Source: Pontibacillus marinus BH030004 = DSM 16465 (GTDB taxonomy: Bacteria > Bacillota > Bacilli > Bacillales > BH030062). From it: 64,000 bases of DNA. The notes below the pieces were generated by a model. That model ran no database searches and was not told the origin of the DNA. It saw nothing but the letters and a program-made list of their open reading frames with translations. Both the position numbers and the translations under genes were made by a program. The DNA lies in the NCBI RefSeq assembly GCF_000425225.1, contig NZ_AULJ01000001.1:62001-126000 (forward strand), written 5' to 3'. Below, one piece after another: positions 51,847 through 59,852 of this stretch. Position 1 is the first letter of the stretch. Each line of letters starts with the position of its first letter.

Positions 51847-52161
51847 GTGGTGCTGAAGTTTTCCATAAATGAAATGGACAGTAGAGGGGTAGTAAATCTA
51901 GTTGGGGACTTGGATATTGAAGCAACTGAAATGATTAATGATGATTTAATCCCTTGTTTACTAGAATTTCAAATAATTCAACTAAACTTTGAGCATGTTC
52001 CTTTTGTCGATTCCTCAGGGATGGGGCTTTTGCTTAACATTGTTAAACGCTTAAAAGAACAAAATATCGAAGTTACAATCTCTGATGTTAAGGAGGAAGT
52101 GTACGAAGTTTTTGATCTATTACAAATTCCTGAGATTGTAGGGGAGGAGACATTTGTATAA
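51847..52161 (+). CDS. STAS-domain protein (second of the operon)
   Basis: 104 residues. Single STAS domain: VNLVGDLDIEATEMI, IIQLNFEHVPFVDSSGMGLLLNI (phospho-acceptor Ser in DSSG, near 57), VYEVFDLLQIPEIV. Two GTG codons are in tandem (51847, 51850) after AGGAGGAG; either may be the start. Together with the STAS protein at 48564 it gives the HATPase kinase and PP2C phosphatase two possible substrates, so the switch may branch. Confidence 0.92.
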   Translation: MVLKFSINEMDSRGVVNLVGDLDIEATEMINDDLIPCLLEFQIIQLNFEHVPFVDSSGMGLLLNIVKRLKEQNIEVTISDVKEEVYEVFDLLQIPEIVGEETFV

Positions 52162-52268
52162 TCTCAAATGAAGGGAATAGCGACTATATATTTGATCTTC
52201 TCTCTAAAAAACATGGTAATTCCAACTTTGGAGCTAGCGTGGATGTATAGAAAAGAGGAGGGGAGCAT

Positions 52269-52574
52269 ATGAAAAGGTTACTAGACGAAACAGAAGTACT
52301 AAAAATAGGAACGAAATGTCGTTTAGTCCATCCAAAGAATAGAAAGAACGCTGGAGCTATTATGGTGTTTAAAGGTAAAACAAAAGATGGTTTTTACTTA
52401 TTTTACTATAACAACGAAGCCATAGTGTGTTATAGCGATACAGAGTTCATCATATTACCTACTTTAGAAGAGTTACAAGAAGTCATTAATTTAACATTAG
52501 ATTTAGGGTGTAAAGATCTTTTTGTGGAATACACAGATCAGTTAAACAACCAGAATTATAACGATGTCAGGTAA
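52269..52574 (+). CDS. Protein of unknown function, last gene of the riboswitch operon
   Basis: 101 residues. ATG with GAGGAGGGG upstream. The first half looks like a small beta-barrel (IGTKCRLVHPKNRKNAGAIMVFKGKTKDGFYLFYYNNEAIVCYSD); the rest is a helix LEELQEVINLTLDLGC. No signal peptide or membrane helix. It shares no domain I can name with known partner-switch proteins. The distance from the STAS gene is 107 bases, the largest within the operon, but no terminator intervenes. Confidence 0.75.
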   Translation: MKRLLDETEVLKIGTKCRLVHPKNRKNAGAIMVFKGKTKDGFYLFYYNNEAIVCYSDTEFIILPTLEELQEVINLTLDLGCKDLFVEYTDQLNNQNYNDVR

Positions 52575-52614
52575 AGTCAGGTCTGCAATTTACTAGAATA
52601 TAGGTACCAAAAAA

Positions 52615-52650
52615 GAAGCTAACCTTATAGTAAATGGTTAGCTTCTTTTT
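52615..52650 (+). terminator. Intrinsic terminator of the riboswitch operon
   Basis: GAAGCTAACC (52615-52624) pairs perfectly with GGTTAGCTTC (52636-52645), then TTTTT. A run of A on the left side makes it usable for the convergent GGDEF gene too. Confidence 0.9.
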
Positions 52651-52721
52651 CGTTTTAAAAGAAACATTTTTATAGAACACATTCATTCCTTATTTATCTT
52701 AAATCCGGTGTACCTGTTCCC

Positions 52722-54449
52722 TTATCTCCCTCTTAGCCTGAAGAAGTGTTTAATTCGCTGCCATAGAGAGTATTGTTTTCTCTCCGCATAGACTCTAAAA
52801 CGATCCCTCCCTCTTTGTTTAGCCTCATATAAAGCATCATCAGCCTGCTTTAAAAGGTTCTCCTCACTAATCTCGTCTCCATAATAAAAAGAGATTCCAA
52901 TACTTGTACCTACGAGGATCGTTAAGTGACCGATTTGGAAAGGGGTGTTCATGGATGATAAGATGCTTTTGGCAGTTGAAGTAGCATCTTCTTTTTTTCT
53001 AATGTCTGGTTGGAGGATTAGAAACTCATCTCCACCTATCCGCGAGACAATGGAACGTTCACTAACATTATGTTTAATACGATTGGCAAATTCTTTAAGA
53101 ACTTCATCTCCAACTTCATGACCGTAATTATCATTGATATCTTTAAAATGATCACAATCTAGTGCAAAAACAGCTAATGGCTTTTTACTTCTTTTTACTT
53201 TTTCCATTTCAGTATCTAAAGCATTATCAAACATTCTACGATTAGGAAGGTTTGTTAAGTGATCGTGTAAGGCTTGATGTTTAAATGCTTCTTCACGTTG
53301 TTTCAGTTTCCCAATATCTCTTGATATCATAATAATCCGATCTACATTTCCTGAAATATCAAGAACAGGGGTGCCCTTTGCTTCGATCCATATGGTTTCT
53401 CGATCTTTTGTGATTCTTCGAAATTCCACACTTTGAGATTGTTTCGTTTGAATGATGCTGTCCATAAAATGTTGGATGTTATTCATATCATCCCCATGTG
53501 AAAACGTAAGAATCGATTTATCTAAATAAAAATCAGGAGGCAACCCTAAAATATCTTGATGAGAAGGTGAAGCATATAGTGTCGTGCCATTTTTATCAAT
53601 GACAGTTACTAAATCAGACACATGATCTGCGATTTGACGGTATCGTAGTTCACTATCTCTTAATTGCTCAGTCATTCTTTTTAATTCAGAAATATCTTTA
53701 TACATGGCTACACCACCTAGGAATTTGCCATTTTCCATGATGGGTGTATAGGAAGAAATAACATCGATTGTATTTCCTTCTTTAGTTAAACGTTTCGATA
53801 AATGGTTTTCAATGACTTCTCCATTGGTAAGTTTTTCTACTATGTTATTGAAATCATCTTTATATTCATCTGGAATAATACTTAGAGATGGGTCATTTAG
53901 CAACTCCTCTTCTTCCCATCCTAATAACCTTGTGAAACCAGGATTTACAGTTACATAACCTCCTTTTGAATCAAACGTAAATACAGCATCAGCGGCATGG
54001 TTAAAGATTATGTCTAATTTGGCTTTCTCTAATCTCAGTTTTTGTTCATGCTCTTTACGTTCCGTAACGTCGTGCGTAATCGAAATAAGATACTCACATT
54101 GATCCTGGTCATTAAAGACTGGAGTGACCCGCGATTCAAAATATCTTTTTTTAAATTGACTAGGATCTTCATCGTGAATAAAGATCTCTGCTTCATAGGA
54201 TACTTCTTTCTTTGATTGAACAGCATTTTGATAGTTTTCTGTAATAATGTCTGCTGAAGTTGTAGGCATGACTTCATGGATCGTTTTGCCAATTAGGTCT
54301 TTTGGCAAGTTACTCTGTTTTATAGCTGCGTTATTTACATTCTTATATCGAAAAGTGCCATCTTTTTGTACTTCTATTAAGAAAACCATATCTTGAATGC
54401 TGTTGAAAATAAGGTTTAAATGTTGATAGTGCTTTAATGTTGAAAACAT
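52722..54449 (-). CDS. Diguanylate cyclase with three PAS domains
   Basis: 575 residues from ATG 54449 (AAGGAGGCG upstream on the minus strand; the longer frame is unsupported). PAS domains at about 15-125, 135-250 and 260-380 (FNSIQDMVFLIEVQKDGTFRYKN; FNHAADAVFTFDSKGGYVTVN; ADHVSDLVTVIDKNGTTLYAS). GGDEF domain at 395-560 with intact VSRIGGDEFLIL. The I-site position reads SERS instead of RxxD, so feedback inhibition is probably lost, unlike the cyclase at 37525. The two proteins share domain order and are likely paralogues. It is convergent with the pterin operon. Confidence 0.94.
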   Translation of the reverse strand: MFSTLKHYQHLNLIFNSIQDMVFLIEVQKDGTFRYKNVNNAAIKQSNLPKDLIGKTIHEVMPTTSADIITENYQNAVQSKKEVSYEAEIFIHDEDPSQFKKRYFESRVTPVFNDQDQCEYLISITHDVTERKEHEQKLRLEKAKLDIIFNHAADAVFTFDSKGGYVTVNPGFTRLLGWEEEELLNDPSLSIIPDEYKDDFNNIVEKLTNGEVIENHLSKRLTKEGNTIDVISSYTPIMENGKFLGGVAMYKDISELKRMTEQLRDSELRYRQIADHVSDLVTVIDKNGTTLYASPSHQDILGLPPDFYLDKSILTFSHGDDMNNIQHFMDSIIQTKQSQSVEFRRITKDRETIWIEAKGTPVLDISGNVDRIIMISRDIGKLKQREEAFKHQALHDHLTNLPNRRMFDNALDTEMEKVKRSKKPLAVFALDCDHFKDINDNYGHEVGDEVLKEFANRIKHNVSERSIVSRIGGDEFLILQPDIRKKEDATSTAKSILSSMNTPFQIGHLTILVGTSIGISFYYGDEISEENLLKQADDALYEAKQRGRDRFRVYAERKQYSLWQRIKHFFRLRGR

Positions 54450-54795
54450 AAGACTTTTACGCCTCCTTAATGTTACCAACTACTATGAATAGGATTTTGC
54501 TAAGATAACCTACTAATGATAAAGAGAGTTTTATAGTAGGTGCTCACAAGTAAAGGTCATTTTGATTTCATCTATGTGTAAGAGAATTATAAAGTTCCTC
54601 AATATAATTATAAGGGATAAATTCTTATACTGTTTCATATATACTCCAAAAGTCTTTTTGGTGATACGAAATGTCAAAAAAATGATGCTAAAAGTACTGT
54701 GAATATTGTACTGAAAACATGTATATTTAAGTCAACTTAAATATTATACCAAGTGCACGTATCAATCTAAAGACCTAAAAGTGTCACCCTAAAAA

Positions 54796-54844
54796 GTGCC
54801 TGACCCCCACTGAGTTAATGCTTTACTGTGGTGGGGGCAGGCAC
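54796..54844. repeat. 50-bp hairpin repeat, copy H (49 bp)
   Basis: Arms GTGCCTGACCCCC/GGGGGCAGGCAC; the right arm lacks one T. Forward-orientation core (GTTAATGCTTTACTG). It lies in the 471-base gap between two divergent genes; the rest of that gap (54450-54795) shows nothing I can name beyond AT-rich sequence. Confidence 0.88.
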
Positions 54845-54920
54845 CAGATAAGAGAAAAGAAGGAAAAAATAACCTATTACAGAAATGAAACAAGAGGGAA
54901 AAGGAAAGGAGATTGATTAG

Positions 54921-55400
54921 ATGGAGAAAACAAATCCTATAAATATAAAGGGTGTAAAAGAAGTAGAGGAAAAGAAATTAGTTGGATTTCGTGTGGTTTG
55001 CGAGGATATGGAAGGGTATGGGAAGGAGATCCCTAAAGCATCTATGTCATTAGATCGACGCAAAAATGAAATAAAACATATAGTAGATCCGGTTAACCTT
55101 ATCGGAGCATTTAAAGCATCAGAGACTTCAAAAGAAGATGACGGTTATTGGGTTTGCTATGAGGTGCATGAATTTGAGGATATTCCTGAAGGGATGGTTA
55201 GTCTAGTTGTTCCTGAACAGAAGTATGCAATACTAAACTTTAAAGGGCATGCTTCAGAGATCTTTCAGGTCTATTCACATCTGCACAAATGGATTGAAGA
55301 GAATGAATATAAAAGAGTACCAGATAAGTGGTCATTAGAAATTTATACGAAATGGACGGAGAATGAAGATAATGTAGGTCTTTGTGATCCTATCTATTAG
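54921..55400 (+). CDS. GyrI-like/AraC effector-binding domain protein
   Basis: 159 residues of the GyrI-like small-molecule-binding fold, without a DNA-binding domain: VEEKKLVGFRVVCEDMEGYGKEIP, central YWVCYEVHEFEDIPEGMVSLVVPEQKYAILNFKGHASEIFQVYSHLHKWI, and C-terminal LEIYTKW. Conserved Glu in this fold binds cationic drugs. Stand-alone forms are thought to sequester or hydrolyse toxic compounds. AAAGGAGATTGATTAG precedes the ATG. It is a single gene between two hairpin repeats. Confidence 0.85.
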   Translation: MEKTNPINIKGVKEVEEKKLVGFRVVCEDMEGYGKEIPKASMSLDRRKNEIKHIVDPVNLIGAFKASETSKEDDGYWVCYEVHEFEDIPEGMVSLVVPEQKYAILNFKGHASEIFQVYSHLHKWIEENEYKRVPDKWSLEIYTKWTENEDNVGLCDPIY

Positions 55401-55404
55401 AAAA

Positions 55405-55454
55405 GTGCCTGACCCCCACTGTGTTAACACTTTAACGTGGTGGGGGTCAGGCAC
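55405..55454. repeat. 50-bp hairpin repeat, copy I
   Basis: Arms GTGCCTGACCCCC/GGGGGTCAGGCAC with inner stem CACT/GGTG and forward-orientation core (GTTAACACTTTAACG). It fills the space between convergent genes. Confidence 0.92.
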
Positions 55455-55458
55455 TGCT

Positions 55459-56817
55459 TTATACTAAGATCACCCATAGAATAATAGAGAATACGATTGC
55501 TGTTATGCCTTGGACCAATGTGGCCATGGTTTGTGCTTTATAGGCATCTGTTACCTCCATGCCACTGAACTCTGTCACAACCCAGAAGTAACTGTCGTTC
55601 ACGTGACTTACCGTCATGGCGCCTGCGCCGATTGCCATGACAACAAGGGCTAGTGGAATCGCTCCTTCAATGCCCATGGTTGGGAGCATAGGTGCAATCA
55701 ATGATGACGTTACAACTAAAGCAGCGGTAGAGGAACCTTGTGCACTCTTAAGAGCTGCAGCGACAACAAATGGAATAAGTAGAATAAGAGCTCCATTTAA
55801 TAATCCGCCATCTGCAAAGCCTTTGATTAGTGAAGCGACTGGTGTTGCTTTAATCACAGAACCGAACGCGCCACCTGCACCTGTAATTAATAGAATAGGA
55901 GCAGCATCGGTAATGCCCTGGCCAACCCATTTTGTCAGCGTTTCTTCATTTAATTGCGGCATAAGTGGGAACGCCGCAAAAATACCAATAATAAGAGCGA
56001 CAACAGGTGCGCCTAAGAAAATAAAGAACTCAGCTACGCCACCAGTCCAACCAAAGAATTTCACAACAGATCCAAGTCCAATTAATAAGATTGGTAGAAC
56101 AATAGGTGCAAATGATTTTGTTGTAGAAGGAAGATCGCCAAACTGTTTAATCACTTCATCATAATCAATGTGGTCATCGTGTTCGCCTTCAATTTCAATA
56201 TTTTTTGCAACACGTGTTGCCCAGAGATATCCAGCAAAAATCGTCGGGATTGCGACAATCGCACCAATTAAAATGATCGTTCCAAGGTAATCGCTCGCAC
56301 CAATATTACCAGCTGCAGCGATCGGTCCTGGAGTAGGTGGGACTAGCGTGTGCGTGGCATATAGACCAGTCGCCAACGCAACGGCCATGGAAGCTAAGGC
56401 AACTTTAGCTCGTTTCGCAAGCGCTTTCTTTAAGCTCGATAAAATTACGTAACCGGAGTCACAAAATACCGGGATACTTACGATTGAGCCGATAATCGAC
56501 ATTGCAAGCTGCGGTCGTTTTTCCCCAACCACACGGAGAACCGTTTCAGCCATGCGGATCGCCGCACCGGACTTTTCTAAAATCGTTCCAATAATCGTTC
56601 CGGCTACAATGACGATTCCGATGTAGCCCATGAGTCCGCCAAATCCATCATTCACGGCACTTACTACGTCAGTTAGTGGCATGCCTGAAAAGATTCCGAC
56701 GCCAAAAGCGGCTACGAGTAAGGTTAGAAATGGGTGTAGCTTCAATTTCGCAGTAGCAAATACAATAAAGGCAACACCTAACACAATAATTAAAAATAAG
56801 AGCGGTCCTTCAATCAT
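55459..56817 (-). CDS. GntP-family permease (gluconate/glycerate type)
   Basis: 452 residues, about 12 to 14 membrane helices, the standard GntP length. Seen: LFLIIVLGVAFIVFATAKLKLHPFLTLL at the start, PVFCDSGYVILSSLKKALAKR (near 115), YATHTLVPPTPGPIAAAGN (near 153, the family's signature) and MTVSHVNDSYFWVV (near 405). GntP proteins import sugar acids with protons. It lies 15 bases after glycerate kinase in the same operon, so glycerate is the likely substrate. Confidence 0.93.
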   Translation of the reverse strand: MIEGPLLFLIIVLGVAFIVFATAKLKLHPFLTLLVAAFGVGIFSGMPLTDVVSAVNDGFGGLMGYIGIVIVAGTIIGTILEKSGAAIRMAETVLRVVGEKRPQLAMSIIGSIVSIPVFCDSGYVILSSLKKALAKRAKVALASMAVALATGLYATHTLVPPTPGPIAAAGNIGASDYLGTIILIGAIVAIPTIFAGYLWATRVAKNIEIEGEHDDHIDYDEVIKQFGDLPSTTKSFAPIVLPILLIGLGSVVKFFGWTGGVAEFFIFLGAPVVALIIGIFAAFPLMPQLNEETLTKWVGQGITDAAPILLITGAGGAFGSVIKATPVASLIKGFADGGLLNGALILLIPFVVAAALKSAQGSSTAALVVTSSLIAPMLPTMGIEGAIPLALVVMAIGAGAMTVSHVNDSYFWVVTEFSGMEVTDAYKAQTMATLVQGITAIVFSIILWVILV

Positions 56818-56832
56818 CTTTTCTCATCCTTT

Positions 56833-57966
56833 CTAATTGGTTTTGAAAGCTTTCACTAACTTGGCGATATTCACAGCCGTTTCATATAAAAGATTCTCTA
56901 CATTTTCCATGGCCTCTTCCAAGCTCATTGGTTTATTCATGATCGAATGATAGCTAACAAAAAGGTCATCTAGCTGATCGATGCCTTCACCTAAACTACC
57001 TGCGATCAACAGACAAGGCTTACAATGTTCCTTCGCTCGCTTTCCTACATAACTCGGAACCTTTCCATAACGAGTTTGAAAATCACTTTGACCTTCTCCC
57101 GTAATAATGAGGTCAGCTTTTTCGATGTTGTTCTCTAGCTGAATTTGATCGGCCACCAGTTTTGCACCGGAATAGAGCTGAGCCCCAATTACGAGGAGAC
57201 CAAATCCTAAACCACCCGCAGCACCAGCACCTGGTGTCCGTTGATAGGACTGACCTAAATGTTTCTCAACTTTTGATGCAAAATGAGCTAAGCCTTGATC
57301 AAGCTGCTCAATTTGTTCGGGTGTAGCCCCTTTTTGAGGACCAAATACGTGGGAGGCCCCTTCTTGACCACAAAGTGGGTTCTCCACATCACTTGCAATT
57401 TTGATTTCACATTCCTGAAGAGTAGGAGAGATCCCACTAAAATCAACTTCATGGATATGTGCTAACGAAGCCCCAATCGGTTGAACAGATCCTCCGTTCC
57501 GATCGGTAAAACGAGCTCCCAAAGCTTGTAGCATGCCCAAACCACCATCATTCGTGGCACTTCCGCCAAGTCCGATAATGAACTTGCGATATCCTTTTTT
57601 CATGGCATGAAGGAGTACTTCACCAATCCCGTATGTGGTTGTCATCAATGGGTTCTGTTGATCTTTTGGAATCATAGGAAGACCAGCGACTTTTGCCATT
57701 TCAATGATCGCTGTTTCACCATCACCAGAAATTCCATAGGATGTGGAGATCTTGTCACCTAATGGACCTGTAGCCTCCAGATGGATTTCCTGGCCACTTG
57801 TAGAAAAGAGTAGTGTATCCAAAATTCCCTCACCACCATCTGCCATTGGAGCGGTTACACAATGAACATCTTCAAACACGTTTGTAAACGCTTTCTTTAT
57901 AATCAAAGAAACATCGATGGCAGATAAACTACCTTTATAGGAGTCGGGAGCAATAAGTACATTCAT
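56833..57966 (-). CDS. glxK: Glycerate kinase (GlxK/GarK class)
   Basis: 377 residues. Phosphorylates D-glycerate, most likely to 2-phosphoglycerate for this class. Seen: MNVLIAPDSYKGSLSA at the start, PMADGGEGILDTLL (near 43), FIIGLGGSATNDGGLGMLQALGA (near 128), ASDVENPLCG, GAAGGLGFGLLVIGAQL (near 247) and LIITGEGQSDFQTRYGKVP (near 288). Minus-strand operon with the GntP permease. AGGAGGC lies before the ATG. Confidence 0.94.
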   Translation of the reverse strand: MNVLIAPDSYKGSLSAIDVSLIIKKAFTNVFEDVHCVTAPMADGGEGILDTLLFSTSGQEIHLEATGPLGDKISTSYGISGDGETAIIEMAKVAGLPMIPKDQQNPLMTTTYGIGEVLLHAMKKGYRKFIIGLGGSATNDGGLGMLQALGARFTDRNGGSVQPIGASLAHIHEVDFSGISPTLQECEIKIASDVENPLCGQEGASHVFGPQKGATPEQIEQLDQGLAHFASKVEKHLGQSYQRTPGAGAAGGLGFGLLVIGAQLYSGAKLVADQIQLENNIEKADLIITGEGQSDFQTRYGKVPSYVGKRAKEHCKPCLLIAGSLGEGIDQLDDLFVSYHSIMNKPMSLEEAMENVENLLYETAVNIAKLVKAFKTN

Positions 57967-58257
57967 TTTTTTGCCTCCTTTCTTTAAGAATCTTTATAAT
58001 TATTAAACAATTTAGAAGGGGGATGACACAATGTGTGTGAGCACGAAGTTGTTGGGGAGGACAAGCTCGTTTCTTGTGCATGTGCACAATAGGTTGTTGT
58101 CATAAAAAAGAAAACACTTGAATGGTGCCAGGCACTAGACAAATTATATAAATATTCTTAAAATTTATATGTATCTCCTGCAGAGCAAATCGTTTTCCAT
58201 CTTTAGTTTTTAAACGAATGGTGTAGATATACATAAAAAAGAAGGTGGTGAGTTCAT
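57967..58257. other. Intergenic region between divergent genes
   Basis: 291 bases between glycerate kinase and the sigma-54 activator. At 58124-58136 it holds GGTGCCAGGCACT followed by AGACAAATT, a short palindrome similar in wording to parts of the two hairpin repeats but not a copy. I cannot assign a promoter with confidence. Confidence 0.4.
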
Positions 58258-59664
58258 TTGCAAAGTGAAATGGGTAAGTTAGTAGAAGATAACAGAAAGT
58301 TGCAACAGAGAAATAAAGAGTTAGAAATGATATTTGATTCTTCCTATGACGAGATCTTTGTTACAGATGGACAAGGCATAACCATTCAAGTGAACTCAGC
58401 TTGTGAACGAAATTATGGCATTGATGCTAAAGATCTGATTGGCAAAACCGTTGAAGAACTTGAAACAATGGGTGTTTTTGATCAATCCGTTACGAAAAAA
58501 GTAATGGATACAAAACAACAAGTTACCATGTTTCAAAAGACTAGCCAAGAAAGGTTTTTATTAGTTACTGCTAATCCAGTATTATCTGAAGATGGAAGCT
58601 TACAGAAAATAATCTGTAACTCGAAGGATCTTACTGAAGTTAAGAAATTGAAAAAGAAACTTGAAGAAATGGAACAATTAGTTGAAAAGTACCATGAAGA
58701 AATTGATGAATTAAAGTCCGCACGCTTCTCAGGTTACGTATTTGTTAGTAAACAAATGCAGCATGTAATGGATTTGGTTTCAAAAGTGGCTAAAACCGAT
58801 GTAACTGTAATGATCACAGGAGAATCTGGTGTTGGAAAAACGGCACTTGCTAAACAACTGCACAATCATAGTACTCGTCAAAATCAGCCATTTCTGACAG
58901 TTAATTGCGGGTCATTACCTGAAAACCTAATTGAATCTGAACTCTTTGGATATGTTGAAGGTGCTTTTACCGGGGCTTCAAAAGGTGGTAAGAAAGGTCT
59001 TTTTGAAAGCGCAGATGGAGGAACAATCTTTCTTGATGAAATTAGTGAACTTCCTTTACATCTCCAGGTGAAATTACTACGGGTTCTTCAGGAAAAAGAA
59101 ATTACTCGGATAGGGAGCATCAAGGATGTTCCTGTTGATGTGCGTGTCATCGTTGCGACGAATAAATCATTGGAAGCCATGGTGGAAGAGAGGCAATTCA
59201 GAGAAGACTTATATTACCGTCTAAATGTTGTTCCAATAGATATCCCGCCTTTAAGAGAGAGAAAAGATGATATTCTCCCATTAATTAAACATTACATAGA
59301 GCTCGTGGAGAACAAGTATGATAAAAACGTTTCCTTATCTACAGATGCTGTTCAACATTTGATGAATTATAAATGGCCGGGTAATATAAGAGAGCTCGAA
59401 AATATGATGGAACGGATTATTGTTACAGCTTCAGGTTCTGAAGTGGATGTTAGAGAGCTACCAGGGAACATCACTGCTTCTAAGCAACAAGTAGTTCATT
59501 ATGATACTATCGATTCACTGAAAAATTTTTTAGAGAAACAGGAAAGAGAATTGTTCCAGGATTTATATAAAGATCATCCATCCTCTTACAAAATAGCTGA
59601 GCTCTTAAACATTAGCCAATCTTCTGCCATTCGAAAAATACAAAAACACATAAGTCAAAAATGA
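58258..59664 (+). CDS. Sigma-54-dependent transcriptional activator (PAS-AAA+-HTH)
   Basis: 468 residues from TTG 58258 (AAGGTGGTGAG upstream). PAS sensor at about 25-125 (IFDSSYDEIFVTDGQGITIQVN), a coiled linker, then the AAA+ domain at 155-390 with Walker A GESGVGKTAL, the sigma-54 contact loop GAFTGA, Walker B GGTIFLDEIS and the arginine finger region REDLYYRLNVVP. A Fis-like helix-turn-helix ends the protein (YKIAELLNISQSSAIRKIQKHI). It should open promoters held by sigma-54; the perfect one at 59797, before gabT, is the obvious target. The ligand may be GABA or a related amine. Confidence 0.93.
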   Translation: MQSEMGKLVEDNRKLQQRNKELEMIFDSSYDEIFVTDGQGITIQVNSACERNYGIDAKDLIGKTVEELETMGVFDQSVTKKVMDTKQQVTMFQKTSQERFLLVTANPVLSEDGSLQKIICNSKDLTEVKKLKKKLEEMEQLVEKYHEEIDELKSARFSGYVFVSKQMQHVMDLVSKVAKTDVTVMITGESGVGKTALAKQLHNHSTRQNQPFLTVNCGSLPENLIESELFGYVEGAFTGASKGGKKGLFESADGGTIFLDEISELPLHLQVKLLRVLQEKEITRIGSIKDVPVDVRVIVATNKSLEAMVEERQFREDLYYRLNVVPIDIPPLRERKDDILPLIKHYIELVENKYDKNVSLSTDAVQHLMNYKWPGNIRELENMMERIIVTASGSEVDVRELPGNITASKQQVVHYDTIDSLKNFLEKQERELFQDLYKDHPSSYKIAELLNISQSSAIRKIQKHISQK

Positions 59665-59687
59665 CTCAAATAACCCAAATGAGACTT

Positions 59688-59733
59688 TAAAAAAGCCCGT
59701 ATGCTTACTGAATCTCTTTTGGGTTTTATTTTT
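59688..59733 (+). terminator. Weak intrinsic terminator
   Basis: An AAAAGCCC...GGGTTTT imperfect stem followed by TATTTTT, just after the activator gene. The stem is short and contains a bulge. Confidence 0.35.
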
Positions 59734-59796
59734 ACCCCTAAAGAGTTCCTCTCTATATCAGTATCTAGAAACCTTTTTAAGGTAAATGCTCCTCAG

Positions 59797-59814
59797 TTGG
59801 CACACTTTTTGCAT
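59797..59814 (+). promoter_or_regulatory. Sigma-54 (-24/-12) promoter of gabT
   Basis: TTGGCAC (59797-59803), five bases, TTGCAT (59809-59814) match the TGGCAC-N5-TTGCW consensus exactly. It lies 39 bases before the gabT start codon and follows a sigma-54 activator gene. Confidence 0.88.
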
Positions 59815-59852
59815 AAAAAGGAAGATAAGTAGATCAAAAAGGAGTGTCGTTT

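Noticed and set aside
52168-52272. A 34-codon frame between the second STAS gene and the last gene of the operon, and an overlapping frame reading SNEGNSDYIFDLLSKK
   Set aside because: The first lacks a ribosome-binding site at proper spacing. The second has no normal start codon although GGGGAGGAG lies before it. Neither can be supported over the other.
55616-56164. A plus-strand open frame of 182 codons opposite the GntP permease
   Set aside because: Low-complexity Ala/Pro/Ile translation typical of the antisense of a membrane protein gene; no start signal.
58124-58136. GGTGCCAGGCACT as a tenth copy of the 50-bp repeat
   Set aside because: It is only a short palindrome with the central part missing and a changed arm sequence. 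It may be a remnant of another repeat type but cannot be counted as a copy.
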